Assembly: GCA_017643325.1 (NCBI GenBank)
Contig: JAEPNS010000038.1
Location: 1-14,941, forward strand
DNA length: 14,941 nucleotides
Direction of reading: 5' to 3'
From: Alphaproteobacteria bacterium
GTDB lineage: Bacteria > Pseudomonadota > Alphaproteobacteria > UBA6615
The position numbers and the translations under genes are program-made. Positions 13,810 through 14,941 of the stretch are shown piece by piece. Every line of letters starts with the position of its first letter. The stretch's first letter is position 1. Under the pieces are notes generated by a model. That model did not search any database, was not told where the DNA came from, and was given only the letters and a program-made list of their open reading frames with translations.

Positions 13810-14941
13810 ATGAGGCGAACCGTGGGGAAACGTCACCATTTCACGTTGGTTCCGGCCCTTCTGTCGGCCGGAGCGTTTTTTCTGTTCGCTTCCGCCGCCG
13901 CCGCGGACCGCGACGGGCCGGAGCAGGCGTTCGTGCAGGCTGTCGAGGCCGGGAAACACGATTCCCTGGCACAGCTCTCCACGCGGATCGACGACCCGCT
14001 CATGCAGACCTATGCGCTGTGGTGGCGCTTGCAGCGCGAGGAGACCGGCGCGAGCTTTGCGGAGATCGCGGCGTTCCTCGACGAACATCCCGGCTGGCCG
14101 CGCAGCAACAAGTTGCGGCGCAACGCCGAGCGCGCGATCGATCACACCTCCGATGCGAGCGATGTTGTCGAATTCTTTGCGACCCGTCCGCCGCTGAGCG
14201 GCTCGGGCGCCATCGCGCACCTCGATGCACTCAAAAAACTCGGCCGGACGGACGCCATCCCGCACCTCGCGCAGGCCTACTGGGTGAACCTGAACTTCAA
14301 CCCCGGTGACGAGCATCTTTTCCTGCAGCATCACGGGCGCCAGCTCGACGAGCGGACCCACATCGAGCGGCTCGACCGGCTGATCTGGGACCGTGTCTAC
14401 AAATCCGCCGAGCGGATGATCAAGCGTGTCGATGCCGGCGAAGCGGCAAAGGCGAAGGCACGAATCGCGCTGGCGAAACGCGCAAACGGGGTGGATTCCG
14501 CAATCGCGCGGGTCCCGGCCGGCCTGCGGGACGACCCAGAGCTCGCCTACGAGCGTCTCCAATGGCGCCGCGCGAAAGACCGCGACGCCGCCGCAGCGGA
14601 AATCCTCGAGACCTATCCCGGCAGCGAGCGGCCGCGCCCGGGCCTGTGGGCAAAAGAGGCCCGGATTCTGGCGCGCCGCGCCATCGACGACGGCCACTAC
14701 AGCGAGGCGGCCCGGCTGGCGGCCGATCACGGGCTTCTCCAGGGCGGGGCGTTCGCGGAGTCCGAGTTCCTGGCGGGCTGGGTCCGGCTCGCCTTCCTCG
14801 AAGAGCCGAACGCCGCCGAAGCCCATTTCGATCGGCTGTACGGCGGGGTCAAATACCCGATCAGCCGCGCGCGCGCAGCATACTGGAAGGCGCGCGCCGC
14901 CGAGGCCCGGGGCAACGACCTGCTTGCACGCGAATGGTACG
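13810..14941 (+). CDS. Soluble lytic murein transglycosylase, N-terminal part
   Basis: The plus-strand frame from the ATG at 13810 stays open to the window edge (377 codons and one base), so the gene is cut. The product is probably a periplasmic Slt70-type lytic transglycosylase that cleaves peptidoglycan glycan strands with 1,6-anhydro ends. Residues 1-33 look like a Sec signal peptide: a basic start (MRRTVGKRHH), a hydrophobic core and the cleavage region SAAAAD. The rest is alpha-helical repeat sequence like the superhelical U domain, including LIWDRVYKSAERMI, VDSAIARVPAGL and ELAYERLQWRRAKD. The catalytic lysozyme-like domain with its glutamate would lie beyond 14941 and cannot be checked. 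The gene diverges from dapA, an order often seen in alphaproteobacteria. The ribosome binding site is weak. Confidence 0.85.
   Translation, partial: MRRTVGKRHHFTLVPALLSAGAFFLFASAAAADRDGPEQAFVQAVEAGKHDSLAQLSTRIDDPLMQTYALWWRLQREETGASFAEIAAFLDEHPGWPRSNKLRRNAERAIDHTSDASDVVEFFATRPPLSGSGAIAHLDALKKLGRTDAIPHLAQAYWVNLNFNPGDEHLFLQHHGRQLDERTHIERLDRLIWDRVYKSAERMIKRVDAGEAAKAKARIALAKRANGVDSAIARVPAGLRDDPELAYERLQWRRAKDRDAAAAEILETYPGSERPRPGLWAKEARILARRAIDDGHYSEAARLAADHGLLQGGAFAESEFLAGWVRLAFLEEPNAAEAHFDRLYGGVKYPISRARAAYWKARAAEARGNDLLAREWY

Noticed and set aside
13654..14826. A 390-codon minus-strand open frame opposite the lytic transglycosylase and dapA 5' end.
   Set aside because: The plus-strand frame has a signal peptide and transglycosylase-like helical repeats and stays open to the edge; the antisense frame also crosses the divergent promoter region.

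Overview
The window is about 15 kb of GC-rich DNA (most genes look close to 65-70% GC) with densely packed, often overlapping genes. The protein families and the smpB-dapA / lytic transglycosylase arrangement suggest an alphaproteobacterium, possibly Rhodospirillales-like. No rRNA, tRNA, CRISPR array or insertion sequence was seen. The genus cannot be read from the sequence.

Left block (1-4470, all minus strand): a leucine (isovalerate) degradation operon, transcribed right to left. The 3-methylcrotonyl-CoA carboxylase carboxyltransferase subunit (liuB type) is followed by methylglutaconyl-CoA hydratase (liuC type), a multi-pass membrane protein with a potassium-channel selectivity filter, and the biotin carboxylase subunit (liuD type, cut by the window edge). 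The channel gene overlaps both enzyme genes around it, so it is built into the operon. This is the most unusual item in the window.

Middle (4530-6841): a PLP-dependent threonine/serine dehydratase-like gene is the only plus-strand gene here and diverges from liuB across 59 bp. Converging on it is a small secreted protein of unknown function with clearly lower GC. Next comes a DsbA-fold 2-hydroxychromene-2-carboxylate isomerase family protein.

Right catabolic block (6931-12212, all minus strand): read in the direction of transcription, a MerR-type regulator resembling LiuR, a PaaI-type hotdog thioesterase, isovaleryl-CoA dehydrogenase (liuA type), a Rid-family protein, two paralogous short-chain dehydrogenases and a second acyl-CoA dehydrogenase. 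The regulator is preceded by an 18-bp perfect palindrome in an array of three ACGT cores 6 bp apart, probably its operator. Isovaleryl-CoA dehydrogenase makes 3-methylcrotonyl-CoA, which the left-block carboxylase and hydratase take on to HMG-CoA. The two blocks are therefore one pathway split by about 5.6 kb. HMG-CoA lyase is not in the window.

Four intergenic gaps of the middle and right blocks hold double-hairpin inverted repeats of three sequence families. In two families the hairpin copies differ by paired, mostly compensatory substitutions.

Right edge (12295-14941): housekeeping genes. smpB (trans-translation) and dapA (lysine/peptidoglycan precursor synthesis) are on the minus strand. 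Divergent from dapA is the 5' part of a soluble lytic murein transglycosylase, whose catalytic domain lies beyond the window.
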